NCBI GenBank assembly: GCA_028821635.1
Contig: JAPPDO010000370.1
Location: forward strand, 1-6,577
DNA: 6,577 bases
Reading direction: 5' to 3'
Source of the DNA: Ekhidna sp.
GTDB lineage: Bacteria > Bacteroidota > Bacteroidia > Cytophagales > Cyclobacteriaceae
Positions 5,610 to 6,577 of this stretch are shown piece after piece. The position numbers and the translations under genes were made by a program. How positions within the stretch are numbered: position 1 is the stretch's first letter; every line of letters begins with the position of its first letter. The notes under the pieces are model-generated. The model worked only from the letters and a program-made list of their open reading frames with translations, searched no databases and had not been told where the DNA came from.

Positions 5610-6577
5610 TCAGTTAAAAAAGTCAAAGAAACTTCGTCTCTTATCCCATTTAAGGTCTTGAAGCACAGAAGATTTAACCTGAATAGAGAAGAAATAGGAC
5701 TGGAAACGACCAAATGGAACCCAGTCAAACCTCATAGACCAACAATGTAAGTCTCGGTTGATCCCTACCCTCGTTGTAGTGAAGTCTTTTGCTTCAAAAT
5801 CATAGCCTGAGTTAAAGGTGATTTGAGTCTTATCCGTTAAACCAAGAGAACCACTAAACTGAAAGCTTTGTCTGATATTTGCATCGGCGAATCCGGTTTG
5901 TGTTCGATTGATGGAATATTGCATCCGCAAAGTCCAGGGGATGTTAAAGTCAATGTATTCATTAGGATTATCTTGAATTCTTTGAATTTCTTCCTGTTCC
6001 TCATCAGTATATCCTTCGTAATTAATGTCTTCATCAGGGGGTACTATTCCGGTTCCCTGCTGAAATGCTCCTGTTTCTTTGTAGCCTGTCTGGTTGCGAG
6101 ATTGATTTTTTTTGCCTTTTGGGCTGAGATTCATCCCTACAGAGACGTTCATGTTTGAAAGATTCCCCAGTCCATTCCCATTGTTCCAAGTGTATCTATT
6201 CAGTCTCCTTTGAATAACATTTCTTGAGCCATCCGGATTGAAGTTTTCTGAAATAAGCAGGTATTCATACGGGTCCAGAGTCCCGTTGAAGTTTACGGAC
6301 ACTTTATTGTCAAAAAGTGATGTTCTTGCGTTAAAGTTAATATTGCTTAGTTTGAATGAATCTGCGGCTAGATTATATCCTGTGCTCATTCCTAAGTTGT
6401 CAAAAATCTTGATTTTTTTAAAACCTGTCACTGTATCCTTCTTACTTACCACTTTCATTTCAAGATTATTTGAAAGAGAAAGGCCCAATGTTTTGCTCTC
6501 TCCACCGGGAGGAGATCCAAATATGAACCCTTGATATTTACTTAAAATCCGGGTGTTGTTTCTGTTAGTAGAGGTTG
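5610..6577 (-). CDS. lptD: LPS-assembly outer membrane protein LptD, C-terminal part (5' end outside window)
   Basis: The frame is open from the right edge to the TGA at 5610-5612, giving 321 complete residues. The TTG at 6486-6488 is internal, since the frame continues through it with family-like sequence (GFIFGSPPGGESK). LptD is the outer membrane beta-barrel that, with the lipoprotein LptE, inserts lipopolysaccharide into the outer leaflet at the end of the Lpt export route. The visible part matches the barrel end of the Bacteroidota-type LptD as I remember it. Residues about 31-45 carry LSLSNNLEMKV. About 103 has NGTLDPYEY. The near-terminal block at 275-305 runs from RDLHCWSMRFDWVPFG to VKSSVLQDLK. 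Alternating aromatic and polar residues fit barrel strands. A charged, acidic stretch (about 151-209) precedes the strand FNIPWTLRMQYS and is probably a loop. The last residue is Asn after two Phe, not the common terminal Phe. The N-terminal periplasmic domain and most of the barrel lie outside the window. Confidence 0.9.
   Translation of the reverse strand, partial: TSTNRNNTRILSKYQGFIFGSPPGGESKTLGLSLSNNLEMKVVSKKDTVTGFKKIKIFDNLGMSTGYNLAADSFKLSNINFNARTSLFDNKVSVNFNGTLDPYEYLLISENFNPDGSRNVIQRRLNRYTWNNGNGLGNLSNMNVSVGMNLSPKGKKNQSRNQTGYKETGAFQQGTGIVPPDEDINYEGYTDEEQEEIQRIQDNPNEYIDFNIPWTLRMQYSINRTQTGFADANIRQSFQFSGSLGLTDKTQITFNSGYDFEAKDFTTTRVGINRDLHCWSMRFDWVPFGRFQSYFFSIQVKSSVLQDLKWDKRRSFFDFFN

Noticed and set aside
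6486..6488. TTG as the start codon of the lptD frame
   Set aside because: The frame stays open to the window edge and the upstream residues fit the LptD family, so the gene is simply cut by the window.

Overview
The window looks like a chromosomal segment of a Bacteroidota bacterium, perhaps of the Cytophagales or a relative. The main reasons are the LptD C-terminus of the Bacteroidota type on the minus strand at the right edge, the low G+C of most of the window (three sampled 60-base lines inside smc average about 33%), and A/T-rich translation starts. The placement rests on remembered family features, not on a search.

Layout. Bases 1-672 (+) are the 3' end of a gene whose start lies outside the window. 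It encodes a beta-propeller-like protein of tandem 44-50 residue units. This part is clearly richer in G+C (about 52% over three sampled lines) and has different codon preferences. Bases 775-4302 (-) are a complete smc gene for the chromosome condensation ATPase, convergent with the repeat gene. Bases 4303-4671 are a 369-base A/T-rich divergent intergenic region holding several short repeats and a weak candidate promoter. Bases 4672-5049 (+) encode a stand-alone receiver domain (CheY-like). Bases 5088-5585 (+) follow 38 bases later and encode a small membrane-anchored, highly charged protein of unknown function. Bases 5610-6577 (-) are the 3' part of lptD, convergent with the previous gene across a 24-base gap that holds a small A/T hairpin.

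How the genes relate. smc (chromosome organisation) and lptD (lipopolysaccharide export to the outer surface) are core housekeeping functions with no obvious link. The receiver protein and the small membrane protein are probably co-transcribed and are the only likely functional pair. The repeat protein appears to be accessory and possibly acquired.

I see no RNA gene, CRISPR array, insertion sequence or attachment site. I found no convincing undescribed system. The points most worth a second look are the compositional break near 673-774, the selection pattern between near-identical repeat units, the unknown protein at 5088-5585, and the repeat-rich control region upstream of the receiver gene.
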